This document shows positions 50,583 through 60,212 of a DNA stretch of 64,000 bases, piece after piece. The number at the start of each line of letters is the position of its first letter. The first letter of the stretch is position 1. Both the position numbers and the translations under genes were made by a program. Location: contig NZ_PDWT01000002.1 in the NCBI RefSeq assembly GCF_010093345.1, forward strand, positions 248,001-312,000. Reading direction: 5' to 3'. Source of the DNA: Pseudoxanthomonas yeongjuensis (GTDB lineage: Bacteria > Pseudomonadota > Gammaproteobacteria > Xanthomonadales > Xanthomonadaceae). A model generated the notes under the pieces. That model searched no databases and was not told the DNA's origin. It was given only the letters and a program-made list of their open reading frames with translations.

Positions 50583-51338
50583 CTATTCGACCCTCATTGC
50601 CGTCTCCGCCACCGCGCCGTTTTCGTAGACGGTCAACGCCGGGACATCCTGCTTGCCGGCATCGGCGATGAACTCGAAGCGCAGGTCCTTCTCCAGGGCG
50701 AAGAACCGCGTCGGCGATTCGGCGTGCAGGTGGACGACCAACGTACCCGCAGTGAATTTCAGGCCGTCGCCATCGACGGCTACGGTGATGCCGCCGACAT
50801 GGTCGCCACGATAACGGCCCGCGAAGGCCGCCAGTGCGGTGGCGGGCAGGGCCAGGTGCGAGGCCGGCGGGACGTAGGGCGCTGGGCCATGCGCATAACT
50901 GAAGACGCGGCGCATGCGCCACTGGCCATCGACGGATTGCCAGAGGTTGGTGAACTCCGCCTGCCCGTCCAGGTGCTCCGGCTTGCCCGCCTCGTTCACG
51001 TAGAAACGGTGCGTACCGGAAAGCAGGGCATAACCGCCCGCCAATGGATGGAAACGCAGGCTGCCTTCCACCGCTTCGCGCCGCAGCCGCATCCGCGGGT
51101 CCGCGCACGGACCCTTGCGCAGCGAATCGATCACCGCCGCCCTGGACGAAGTGAGGCCGGTCCTGTCGTGGTAGAACTCCACGTCGTCGGTGAACAGTCC
51201 ATCCATCGCCGGAAAATCACAGGCATTGAATGCCTGCCAGTAGCGCGCATCGGCGTCGCGCACGGCTTGCTCGTCGCCGGCGAACGCGGGCGACGCGGCC
51301 AGCAGCAGGATAGTGGCGAGCATCATTCGTGGCGACAT
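50583..51338 (-). CDS. Exported NTF2-like (DUF4440) protein
   Basis: 251 residues from an ATG beginning MSPRMMLATILLLAASPAFA, a signal peptide; an alternative ATG nine bases upstream also works. The first domain (AVRDADARYWQAFNACDFPA, MDGLFTDDVEFYHDRTG) is the SnoaL/DUF4440 cone-shaped fold. The C-terminal ~100 residues (ALAAFAGRYRGDHVGGITVA) resemble the beta barrel appended to some serine hydrolases. No enzymatic residues are certain. Confidence 0.75.
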   Translation of the reverse strand: MSPRMMLATILLLAASPAFAGDEQAVRDADARYWQAFNACDFPAMDGLFTDDVEFYHDRTGLTSSRAAVIDSLRKGPCADPRMRLRREAVEGSLRFHPLAGGYALLSGTHRFYVNEAGKPEHLDGQAEFTNLWQSVDGQWRMRRVFSYAHGPAPYVPPASHLALPATALAAFAGRYRGDHVGGITVAVDGDGLKFTAGTLVVHLHAESPTRFFALEKDLRFEFIADAGKQDVPALTVYENGAVAETAMRVE

Positions 51339-51538
51339 GACATGCATTTCCGTGGCGGAGGTTGCCATTACGACGGCCGGAAGCCTTCCTGTCGCGGCCC
51401 GTAAGTAACGCTTGCGATTGCGGGCCCGGGTGCGCGGAATGGAGGCATGGGCGCTCGCATCATTGCAACCTGCGGCGGATGACAGCACACGCGCCGCTTA
51501 TAATCATCCACTTGTCCGATCACGAGTACGCAGAACCC

Positions 51539-51880
51539 ATGAGCACCCTGGCGCCCTGCCCGAAATGCAGATCCGAATACACCTACCACGATGGCGTGCA
51601 ACTGGTTTGCCCGGAATGCGGCCATGAGTGGCCCGCGGACGGCGAGGCAGAAGCTGCGGACGAACAACGGGTGATCAAGGATTCGGTCGGCAACCTGCTG
51701 CAGGACGGCGACACCGTCACCGTGATCAAGGACCTGAAGGTGAAAGGCTCGTCGCTGGTGGTGAAGGTCGGGACCAAGGTCAGGAACATCCGCCTGGTCG
51801 ACGGCGATCACGACATCGACTGCAAGGTCGACGGCATCGGCGCGATGAAGCTGAAGTCGGAGTTTGTGCGCAAGGCCTGA
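51539..51880 (+). CDS. phnA: PhnA/YjdM family zinc-ribbon protein
   Basis: 113 residues. N-terminal zinc ribbon [25 protein letters not shown] is followed by [40 protein letters not shown] and a conserved [16 protein letters not shown]-terminus; the length is normal for the family. Despite the historical name it is not part of the phosphonate lyase pathway. Function remains unclear. Confidence 0.93.
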   Translation: MSTLAPCPKCRSEYTYHDGVQLVCPECGHEWPADGEAEAADEQRVIKDSVGNLLQDGDTVTVIKDLKVKGSSLVVKVGTKVRNIRLVDGDHDIDCKVDGIGAMKLKSEFVRKA

Positions 51881-51933
51881 CGCGGGATCCGCGGCAGCCC
51901 AGTGGACGCGCGAAGGAATTATCCAGGGCTTTC

Positions 51934-52025
51934 TTGGACACGGATCAGGGCGGAAACCACGGATAAGGCAAACGCTTTATCTGTCTTTCGCTGTATCTGT
52001 CTTTTCCGCTCTGATCCGTGTCCAA
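51934..52025. repeat. 23-base inverted repeat around a 46-base spacer
   Basis: TTGGACACGGATCAGGGCGG at 51934 and CCGCTCTGATCCGTGTCCAA ending 52025 pair with one mismatch over 23 bases. The spacer contains a second small inverted repeat (GGATAAG...CTTTATC). The terminal repeats suggest a tiny MITE-like element or a terminator for the convergent genes. Confidence 0.6.
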
Positions 52026-52086
52026 AGGCCCCTGCCTTTCCTGCTTTGTGCGAGGGGCGCAAAAGAGGGAATCATTCAGAGGGCCC

Positions 52087-52296
52087 CTAGCGCGATTCGT
52101 CGTAGTAATCGCCGCCGATGATCGTGCAGATCTGCGCCTGGTTGAAACCATGGAAGCGGCGGCCGCCGGTGGTATGGCGCTGGGCGAACAGTTTGCCGCT
52201 GGCCGGGGTGCGCTCGCGCTGTTCCTGCAGCAGCCACTTGGCGTAGTCGTTGCTCAGGTTGCGCGCCCGGATCGGGTCGAGTCTGGGTTTGGGCAT
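52087..52296 (-). CDS. Small basic protein downstream of HEPN-like gene
   Basis: 69 residues: MPKPRLDPIRARNLSNDYAK, then WLLQEQRERTP and RRFHGFNQAQICTIIGGDYY. Basic start, no transmembrane segment. It follows the HEPN-like gene by 49 bases on the same strand, so the two probably share a transcript. I do not recognise it. A toxin-antitoxin relation is possible. Confidence 0.6.
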   Translation of the reverse strand: MPKPRLDPIRARNLSNDYAKWLLQEQRERTPASGKLFAQRHTTGGRRFHGFNQAQICTIIGGDYYDESR

Positions 52297-52345
52297 GGCC
52301 GGGGTCCTGGGTGGTGGCGGTGAAGGCGATGGAGCGGTGCGGGCT

Positions 52346-52816
52346 TCAGTAGCTTCTGCGGTAGTCGTTGCCGAATCCACCCAGTTCCACCAGCTCATCC
52401 AATACGATCTGGCCTTGTTGGAGCAACTGCACCGTGCGTTCCGGGTTATCCCAGTGGGTGTCGCCGTGCTTGCCGCCATGGAACAGGTTGTTGCGCACCA
52501 GCCGCAGCAGCAGCGTGACCTTCTGCAATTCGAATTCATTGGCCTCGAACTGCAATTCCTTCCAGGCCAGGCCCGCGTTCGCCGCGACCACCTGCTGCCG
52601 CGGTCTGGCCGCGATCAACGCGCGTGCGCCGGGACCGGGCGCATAACCGTTGCGATGCTTCTTCACGAACTTGTCCCAGTTCGGCTCGGCCTTCTTGCCC
52701 GCATCGGTCGACTTCAGGAATTGTTTTTCCTTCAGGCAGTACTCGAAGCGGGAGAACCCGAACAGGAAATCGAAGGCAGCGTCCTGCAGCGGCGGGGTGA
52801 TCTCGGTTCGTTTCAT
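52346..52816 (-). CDS. HEPN-like protein
   Basis: 156 residues. The C-terminal half contains LLLRLVRNNLFHGGKHGD, where Arg-x4-His (RNNLFH) matches the Rx4-6H active motif of HEPN ribonucleases in a helix context like that of pEK499_p136/Apea-type HEPN proteins. The N-terminal half is helical (DAAFDFLFGFSRFEYCLKEK). HEPN proteins are frequent toxins or RNA-degrading defence parts. With the small gene downstream it might form a pair. Activity is not certain, since the same fold also serves as inactive scaffold. Confidence 0.65.
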   Translation of the reverse strand: MKRTEITPPLQDAAFDFLFGFSRFEYCLKEKQFLKSTDAGKKAEPNWDKFVKKHRNGYAPGPGARALIAARPRQQVVAANAGLAWKELQFEANEFELQKVTLLLRLVRNNLFHGGKHGDTHWDNPERTVQLLQQGQIVLDELVELGGFGNDYRRSY

Positions 52817-52930
52817 GCGGTGCTGTCCTTGGATCGCTGCCGGGATCGTCGCGGGGGAAACTGGAGCGCCCGCAAAAAATGCGCGAACAGGATACCTGTT
52901 CCGTACTCATTGCAAGACGAACCGTGCAGG

Positions 52931-53000
52931 AGCGCCCATGGGCGCGAGCTCTTCCCTCACGTATCGACGATCCCAACAAAGGCTCGCGCCCATGGGCGCT
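52931..53000. repeat. 19-base inverted repeat (GCGCCCATGGGCGC)
   Basis: AGCGCCCATGGGCGCGAGC and its exact complement ending 53000 are separated by ~32 bases. Both arms contain the GCGCCCATGGGCGC palindrome. REP-like unit just outside the cyclase gene. Confidence 0.65.
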
Positions 53001-53047
53001 GCCACGGGGGGATGCCGACGCCAACGCGGCGCCGACTATGCCTGCAA

Positions 53048-54181
<1,134 letters not shown>

Positions 54182-54473
54182 CTAAGGTCCAACAGGGAGG
54201 ATTGCGCCCGGCGCAACCCTTCACGTGAGTATGGAAGCTGGGACACGCAAGTTAAGTGCCAACTTCGAAATCATTGAATCCGGACGTCACGAGCATCGAT
54301 ATTCAGGTTGCACAGGGCGATACGTCACTTTGTGACGCAGCCGCAGGCCCCGCAGGACAGGTTGAGGCGACTTTGTTGGCTCAAGGCGACCGCCAACACA
54401 GGCAAAGCGGACGGGCCCGCCTTCTGGTCTGATCCCTGGCCATTGCAAAGGAATAGTCCGGGAGAGGAGAGCG
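54182..54473. other. Intergenic stretch without a supported gene
   Basis: Between the divergent cyclase and small membrane gene. I see no clear gene, hairpin or repeat. Confidence 0.4.
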
Positions 54474-54743
54474 ATGCGTCATGTCGACCAGGTCCTGTCG
54501 TTGGATTCCATGATTCAGAAGTACGGAATCCTGCTGGTGCCCATCGCGCTGTTGCTGGCCATGTTGTGTTTCGGATCCCTGAATTCCGAATGGCTGTTGT
54601 TCTACTGTGCCGGCTCCTTCGTCTTCTCGGCGGCCAGCTTCCGGGCGCTGAAGCGGGCCGATGGCATCGCCAGGCACTTCGCGCAGGTGATCCTGGGTGC
54701 GACCGCATGCCTGAGTGCCGGCGCGGCAATTCTTTTCGCTTGA
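54474..54743 (+). CDS. Small membrane protein
   Basis: 89 residues with a strong GGAGAGGAG ribosome site. Three hydrophobic segments (YGILLVPIALLLAMLCFGSL, WLLFYCAGSFVFSAASF, VILGATACLSAGAAILFA). No family recognised. Confidence 0.72.
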   Translation: MRHVDQVLSLDSMIQKYGILLVPIALLLAMLCFGSLNSEWLLFYCAGSFVFSAASFRALKRADGIARHFAQVILGATACLSAGAAILFA

Positions 54744-54844
54744 CCCGCCAGGCCCGATCGCCTGCACCGCCGCACTTCGCGTCACTGCGCCTGAACCCGC
54801 CTCGTGGAAAGCTGACCGCACAGCAGGATGCAGGAACCCTCGCC

Positions 54845-55024
54845 ATGGTCGACCGCAAGCAGAAACAGAAGCCGGGTCCGGAAAGCGGATATCGGGAGCA
54901 GCACGATCCGCGGGGACAGCCCGGACAGGATCAAACCAGGGACGGCAAGCAGTTGCCCGAGGAGGCCGACAAGGCCAGGCCGAAACCGCGTGAGCCCGAG
55001 GAAAAGGGGCGCGGAGGCGACTGA
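54845..55024 (+). CDS. Small hydrophilic, disordered protein
   Basis: 59 residues, mostly charged and Gln/Pro/Gly-rich (DRKQKQKPGPESGYREQ, EEADKARPKPREPEEKGRGG). A short protein of this sort may be a stress or desiccation-type protein, but there is no proof it is translated; the composition alone is weak evidence. Confidence 0.45.
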   Translation: MVDRKQKQKPGPESGYREQHDPRGQPGQDQTRDGKQLPEEADKARPKPREPEEKGRGGD

Positions 55025-55204
55025 CCGGGCAAGAGGCCTGCGCCGTCCGCAGCGACGGTAGGCTTGCCTCGCCCCGGTTCTGGTTCAACCGCATTCGCGG
55101 GATTGTCGATCGTTGCAACCGATGGGGCAGTTACTGCGCCGCGCTGGCGCCGGGTTGCGTGGGTCCGTTATCTTGGCCGCCCCCGCGACCTCTCCGTCCA
55201 TGAC

Positions 55205-56347
55205 ATGACTGCAGCCGAAAACGCAGCCGGCCACGATGCGCCGACCCATTGCGAGAACTGCCACGCAGCCCTGCAGGGCGAGTTCTGCCACCAGTGCGGC
55301 CAGTCCATCCATAACCCGGTGCGCCACGCCGGCCATGCGATCGAGGAAGTGTTCGAGTCGTTCTGGCACCTGGACGGACGCCTGTTCCGGACCCTGCGCG
55401 ACCTGCTCGTGCCGGGCCGCACCGCCCTCGAATATCTCGCCGGCCACCGCCAGCGCTACCTGCCACCGTTGCGGCTGTTCGTGGTCATGAGCCTGCTGGC
55501 GTTCTTCGTCGGCAAGCTGACCATCCACGTGGACAGGGAACCGGTAGCGCTGGGCGTCGACACCAGCGCGATCACCGCCAGCCAGACCGTGGAAGAGGTG
55601 AAGCGCAACCGCGACCGGTTGCTGGCCGAAATAGAGAAAGCGCAAAACGCGGACAAGCGGGGCCTGCCCGGCGTGGCCCCGGCGCTGATCGCCGCGCAGG
55701 TACAGATCGAGGGCGAGGCGGCGAACCGGATCACCGAGCTGACCCCGGGAACCGCGCCGCCCACGCGCGCCAGGTCCAAGGGCGCGTTGTTCTCCAAGGA
55801 CAATGAAGTCTGGGATCCGGCACGCAATCCGGTGAAGATCGACGGGTTGCCGGCGTTCGCCAACGAGTGGCTCACGGAGCAACTGGTCCATGGGAGGGAG
55901 AACATCGAACGCATGGACGGTCGGCCCGACCTTTTGTTCAAGGCGATCATGAGTTCATTGCCGTCCGCGCTGTTCCTGCTGGTGCCGGTATTCGCGCTGA
56001 TGCTGAAGATCGCCTACGTGTTCAAGCGCCGGTTGTACCTGGAACACCTGGTGGTGGCGCTGTACAGCCATGTATTCCTGCTGATGGCGCTGACCGTGGC
56101 GTTCCTGTTGTTCCCCCTGGCCTGGCCGCCGCCGCCGCATGTCGGCTGGCTTGCCGTGTGCGCGAAGTTGGCCTTTGGCGCACTGCTGGCCTGGGTGCCG
56201 ATCTACCTGCTGCTGACGCAGAAACGTGTGTACGGCCAGGGCTGGCCGATGACGCTGCTGAAATATTCGGTGATCGGCGTGGTCTATTTCTACCTGCTGG
56301 TATTCGCTGCCGTGGCGATGTTCTTCGTCACGTTGGTGAAGGGCTGA
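55205..56347 (+). CDS. DUF3667 membrane protein
   Basis: 380 residues from MTAAENAAG. The N-terminal zinc-ribbon CENCHAALQGEFCHQCGQ and VEEVFESFWHLDGRLFRTL-like region, then LPPLRLFVVMSLLAFFVG and four C-terminal membrane helices (ALFLLVPVFALMLKIAYVF, LEHLVVALYSHVFLLMALTVAFLL), are the DUF3667 pattern. Cytoplasmic ribbon with a membrane domain; no known function. Confidence 0.85.
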   Translation: MTAAENAAGHDAPTHCENCHAALQGEFCHQCGQSIHNPVRHAGHAIEEVFESFWHLDGRLFRTLRDLLVPGRTALEYLAGHRQRYLPPLRLFVVMSLLAFFVGKLTIHVDREPVALGVDTSAITASQTVEEVKRNRDRLLAEIEKAQNADKRGLPGVAPALIAAQVQIEGEAANRITELTPGTAPPTRARSKGALFSKDNEVWDPARNPVKIDGLPAFANEWLTEQLVHGRENIERMDGRPDLLFKAIMSSLPSALFLLVPVFALMLKIAYVFKRRLYLEHLVVALYSHVFLLMALTVAFLLFPLAWPPPPHVGWLAVCAKLAFGALLAWVPIYLLLTQKRVYGQGWPMTLLKYSVIGVVYFYLLVFAAVAMFFVTLVKG

Positions 56348-56434
56348 GGGCAGGGCGCGTCGGCAATGGCGCCGGAGTTGCGCGCGGGCAGGGCGCGCCC
56401 ATCGGCGCCATGATCAATGCGCCGTTCGCGGCGC

Positions 56435-56812
56435 TTACCGTATCTCGGACAGACTGCTGCTCAGGTCCTTCAGCAGGCCCGTGAGCTGGGTGATGCGGTA
56501 CGGCTTGGGCAGGAACGCCACGCCGGCGGGAAGCGGCGGCAACTGCGCCCTGGCGAAACCCGAAGTCAGGATGATCCGTGTCTCGGGCCGCAGCACCGCG
56601 GCGACGGCGGCCATGTCGATGCCCGACATCCCGTGTGGCATGGCAATATCGCTGAAGATGAAGTCGAACGGCCTGGTCCTCAGCGAGGCGATGGCCTCCT
56701 GTCCATCGCTGACGACGGTCACGTCGTAGCGCAAGTCCTGCAGGACACCGCCGACCAGATCGCGAAGGTCGTGTTCGTCCTCCACGAACAGGATCGAAGG
56801 CATGGCGCTCAT
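56435..56812 (-). CDS. Response regulator (receiver domain only)
   Basis: 125 residues: ILFVEDEHDLRDLVGGVL acidic pair, phospho-acceptor Asp in FDFIFSDIAMPHGMSG, conserved Thr/Ser in ILTSGFA and Lys in FLPKPY. No output domain, so it acts by phosphotransfer or protein contact. Its ATG overlaps the stop of the histidine kinase gene upstream (ATGA). Confidence 0.92.
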   Translation of the reverse strand: MSAMPSILFVEDEHDLRDLVGGVLQDLRYDVTVVSDGQEAIASLRTRPFDFIFSDIAMPHGMSGIDMAAVAAVLRPETRIILTSGFARAQLPPLPAGVAFLPKPYRITQLTGLLKDLSSSLSEIR

Positions 56813-57975
56813 CGGGCAAGCGCCGGCAGGCACAGGCTGACCACCGTGCCCGCGCCGACCTCGCTATCCAGGATCGCGAATCCCCCCGACTGCGCAGCGA
56901 AGCCGAAGACCTGGCTCAGGCCCAGGCCGCTGCCCTTGCCGATTTCCTTGGTGGTATAGAAGGGCTCGGACGCGCGCGCGCTGACGTCAGCGGACATGCC
57001 CTCCCCGTTGTCGGAGATGGAAATGCAGACGTAATCGCGCGATGGCGCTTCGGGCGCCTCGGGAGGCGCGCGGTGCACCAGCCGTGTGCCGAGGGCGATG
57101 GTGCCTCCCTTGGGCATCGCGTCGCGGCTGTTGGTCACCAGGTTGAGGATAGCGGCCTCGAATTGGCCAGTATCCACTTCGACCGCGGCAAGGCGCTCGT
57201 TCAAGGTTTCCTGGAACTCGATGGTCGGCCCGCAGGCGCGACGGTAGATCTCCATCGAGCGTCCCAGCAGGTCGTTGATGTCATGCCGTTCGGGGGCCAG
57301 GGTCTGGCCGCGGGCGAAGGCCAGCAACTGTCGCGTCAACAAGGCGCCGCGATCCGATGCCCGTGACGCCGCTTCGACCAGCTCCAGCGTGCGCAGGTCG
57401 GCGCAGGGTCGGACACTGATGAGATCCAGGCTGTTGATGATGACGGTCAGCAGGTTGTTGAAGTCGTGCGCCAGTCCGAAGGTCAGCTTTCCTATCGCTT
57501 CGATCTTCTGCGACTGGGCCAGCGCTTCCTGGGCCGCCTGCAAGCGCTGCTGCGTCTCATGGCGTTCGGTGATGTCGCGCGTGATCTTGGCGAAGCCCGT
57601 GAGCTTGCCTTCCTGCCGGATCGGATCGATGACCACGCTGGCCCAGAAGCGGGTGCCGTCCTTGCGCAGGCGCCAGCCCTCGGCCTCGTACCTGCCTTCG
57701 GCACGGGCCATGCGCAGACCACGGGCGGGTTCACCGCGGGCCACATCTTCGGGCGTGTAGAAACGGGAAAAATGCTGGCCGATGATCTGCTCGCTGGAGT
57801 AACCCTTGATGCGTTGGCCGCCTGGATTCCAACTCTGGATATACCCTTCGGCGTCCAGCATGTAGATCGCATAGTCGGTGACGCTCTGGATAAGCAGCGC
57901 CAACTGGCGTGTATCGTCTTCCAGTGCGCTTTGCGCTGTGCGGGACATCGACCCTTGATCAGCCAATGGTTTCAT
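56809..57975 (-). CDS. PAS sensor histidine kinase
   Basis: 388 residues. A PAS domain (IQSVTDYAIYMLDAEGYIQS to LTGFAKITRDITERHETQQR) is followed by a dimerisation helix with the phospho-acceptor His in LTFGLAHDFNNLLTVIINSL. The ATPase domain has NLVTNSRDAMP (N box), ISDNGEGMS (G1) and GKGSGLGLSQVFGF (G2). No membrane helix, so a cytoplasmic kinase of the blue-light/NtrB-like style with a fixed partner in the receiver protein downstream. GGAG precedes the ATG at 57975. Confidence 0.93.
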   Translation of the reverse strand: MKPLADQGSMSRTAQSALEDDTRQLALLIQSVTDYAIYMLDAEGYIQSWNPGGQRIKGYSSEQIIGQHFSRFYTPEDVARGEPARGLRMARAEGRYEAEGWRLRKDGTRFWASVVIDPIRQEGKLTGFAKITRDITERHETQQRLQAAQEALAQSQKIEAIGKLTFGLAHDFNNLLTVIINSLDLISVRPCADLRTLELVEAASRASDRGALLTRQLLAFARGQTLAPERHDINDLLGRSMEIYRRACGPTIEFQETLNERLAAVEVDTGQFEAAILNLVTNSRDAMPKGGTIALGTRLVHRAPPEAPEAPSRDYVCISISDNGEGMSADVSARASEPFYTTKEIGKGSGLGLSQVFGFAAQSGGFAILDSEVGAGTVVSLCLPALAR

Positions 57976-58103
57976 CGACACTCCGTGGATCGGATGATTC
58001 TAGGGGCGCCGTTGTTAATCGAGTGTGCCCTTGATCCGCGCCGCGGAGGTTTTCGCTCGCAGCTGCGCAATCGGAAGAAACAGCGGTGCGTCGGGTCGCT
58101 GCG

Positions 58104-59102
58104 CTAAGGAGTACCGGCTTGCGGACAGCGCGGCACGCCCGAGCCGACCACGCAGTTGATGCAGCAGGTCGGCGCTGAGGGCGCCTGGGGCATGACCGAA
58201 GTCGCGGGCGGCACGGCGCCGGGCAACTGCGCCAGTGCGGCCGGGGATTTCAGTTTCAACAACACCGCCCAGTCCTGGCGGTTGAAATTGCACGCCTCCG
58301 CGTTGTCCGGCGAACACGGCGCTCCGCTGTCCATGCGCTGCGGCAGGCTCCAGAATTCGCCGTTCCGGTTCAGCGGCAGCAGGCGCATGGCCACGCCCTG
58401 TTGCACATTGCCGCCGACCAGGTAGGCGGTGCTGTCGTTGCCCGGGTTGGCCGCGACCACGATTTCGCAGTGCATGTTGAGGCCGCCATCGCGCTGGACC
58501 ACGCCCAGCAGGCCCGCATAGCCGAGCGCAGTCTGCGCTCCACGCACGTAACACAGCAGGTCGCCGGTCGCCGGCCGGGCATGGGTCGGATCGAGATACT
58601 GGTAGGCATTGGTCTCGGTGCGCTGGTAAGCCGCGCGTACGTAGTCGATGTGGCTGGCCGAGGCGCGGAACCCGGGCAGGCGGGCCCTGCCCATCACCCA
58701 CGAGATGAAAGCCGCGGACCAGGCGTTGTCGATGATGAAGGCACGGCACCCGGCCGAGGGACGGAGGTCGCTGCCGGCGTAGGCGCATTCGCCCGCGCCG
58801 GCGGAGCCGCCCATCTGCCGCAGCAGGCCGCTTTCCTGCCAGTAGCCGGCGACGCGGCGCCAGGCCTGGCTGTAGCCGTCGCCGAGCAGGCTGGTTTCGG
58901 CTTCCATCACTCCGCCATTGGCGAGCCGCCCGTTGCGGTCGATGAAGGGCCGGTACCAGATCATGTATTCGTTGCAGGCGACGGCGGCCACGCGGGTGGC
59001 CGGATCGGCCGAGGACAGCTGGCTGCGCAGCGTGGGGCAGATGTCGGCGGCATGGGCCGTGCTTGTCGCCAGCAGCGCGAGCGCCAGGATCCAGATGCGC
59101 AT
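58104..59102 (-). CDS. Exported DUF2272 protein
   Basis: 332 residues with a signal peptide (ILALALLATSTAHAA). The central part (RAFIIDNAWSAAFISWVMGR, ASHIDYVRAAYQ) is the DUF2272 pattern with AWSAAF/SH resembling a degraded NlpC/P60-like site. The C-terminus is Cys-rich (CCINCVVGSGVPRC). Periplasmic or outer; may act on peptidoglycan, but this is not certain. Confidence 0.82.
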   Translation of the reverse strand: MRIWILALALLATSTAHAADICPTLRSQLSSADPATRVAAVACNEYMIWYRPFIDRNGRLANGGVMEAETSLLGDGYSQAWRRVAGYWQESGLLRQMGGSAGAGECAYAGSDLRPSAGCRAFIIDNAWSAAFISWVMGRARLPGFRASASHIDYVRAAYQRTETNAYQYLDPTHARPATGDLLCYVRGAQTALGYAGLLGVVQRDGGLNMHCEIVVAANPGNDSTAYLVGGNVQQGVAMRLLPLNRNGEFWSLPQRMDSGAPCSPDNAEACNFNRQDWAVLLKLKSPAALAQLPGAVPPATSVMPQAPSAPTCCINCVVGSGVPRCPQAGTP

Positions 59103-59174
59103 CGGTGGACTCCATGAAGTGGCCGGACCGGCGCACGGGACCGATCATGCCATCCCGTGGGCGACATCGCGGCG

Positions 59175-60212
59175 TCAGTCGAGCTCGATGGCGATGTCTT
59201 CGGCCTTCAGCGACGCCAGGAAATCGCGCGCATCGAAGCCTTGGCCGGCGGAAGCGACTCCCGTCGTTTCGCACGACCCGGTCACCAGGCGCACCGCCGC
59301 TTCCACCACCAGCGGCGCGGTGACTGCGTAGATGTCGCGTCCATGGGCCACCGCGCGGCGCCGCTCGCCGCCCTTGCGCACCACCACATCGGCCAGGAAT
59401 TTCTGCGAAGAGCGCCCGCTTGCGTCCACCGGTGTCGGCGGTGGTGTATCCGGATCGCGCAGGTCCTTGAGCGGTTCCAGGTTCATGTAGGCGTGGATCT
59501 CGGGCGAGCGCAGATGCCGCGATATCGTGATGATCTCGGACAGTGGCAGACCGACAACCTCCTGCGCTCCAAAGGGCGCCGGAAAATCCCAGCGGCGCAT
59601 CGGCGGCGGATCGGCGATGGCTTGCAGGCGGTTGCCGGAAACCACCAGGCGCTTGGCGGTGTTGCGTGCGCCGGTCAGGCGCGTGCCCCGCGTAGGCAAC
59701 CAGCTGTCCAGGGCGATGGCGATGCGTATTTCATCCGCTTCCGTCCAATCGCCCATCGCCGCGGTGGCCAGCAGGTCGCCGAGCCCGCCGTAGAAAGCCA
59801 TCGCCGGGATCACCGCAATGCCGGCATCACGCGCGGCCGTGGAGAATCTTTCGAAAGTCGCGATCACGGCTCCCTGTTCCGCAGCCAGGTCCAGGTAGTG
59901 GATGCGCGCGCGCAACGCGGCTTCGATCAGCGCCGGCGCGGTGTCGAGGAACGGGCCCGCGCAATTGATCACCGCGGCCGCGCCGGCGAGCGCGCGGTCC
60001 AGCGCATCCGGGTCGTCGATCGAGGCAACCCGCAGCTGCAATCCCGGATGCGATGCGCCGAGAGTCGCGAGCTTCTCCGGATCGCGTCCGCACAGGATCG
60101 GCGTCGACCCGCGACGGCGCAATTCGGAAACCACGAACCGCCCGGTGTGGCCGTAGGCGCCGAAGACGGCGATGGGTTGGCCCGCAACGGAGTCCTGCTT
60201 CAGATGCGCCAT
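59175..60212 (-). CDS. Saccharopine dehydrogenase-like NAD(P)-binding protein
   Basis: 345 residues from MAHLKQDSVAG. The Rossmann motif IAVFGAYGHTGRFVVSELRRRG is followed by INCAGPFLDTAPALIEAALRARIHYLDLA, the pattern of saccharopine dehydrogenase-related reductases and trans-acting enoyl reductases. It is the last gene of a four-gene operon with two alpha/beta hydrolases and overlaps the hydrolase upstream by 13 bases. Substrate unknown. Confidence 0.85.
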   Translation of the reverse strand: MAHLKQDSVAGQPIAVFGAYGHTGRFVVSELRRRGSTPILCGRDPEKLATLGASHPGLQLRVASIDDPDALDRALAGAAAVINCAGPFLDTAPALIEAALRARIHYLDLAAEQGAVIATFERFSTAARDAGIAVIPAMAFYGGLGDLLATAAMGDWTEADEIRIAIALDSWLPTRGTRLTGARNTAKRLVVSGNRLQAIADPPPMRRWDFPAPFGAQEVVGLPLSEIITISRHLRSPEIHAYMNLEPLKDLRDPDTPPPTPVDASGRSSQKFLADVVVRKGGERRRAVAHGRDIYAVTAPLVVEAAVRLVTGSCETTGVASAGQGFDARDFLASLKAEDIAIELD

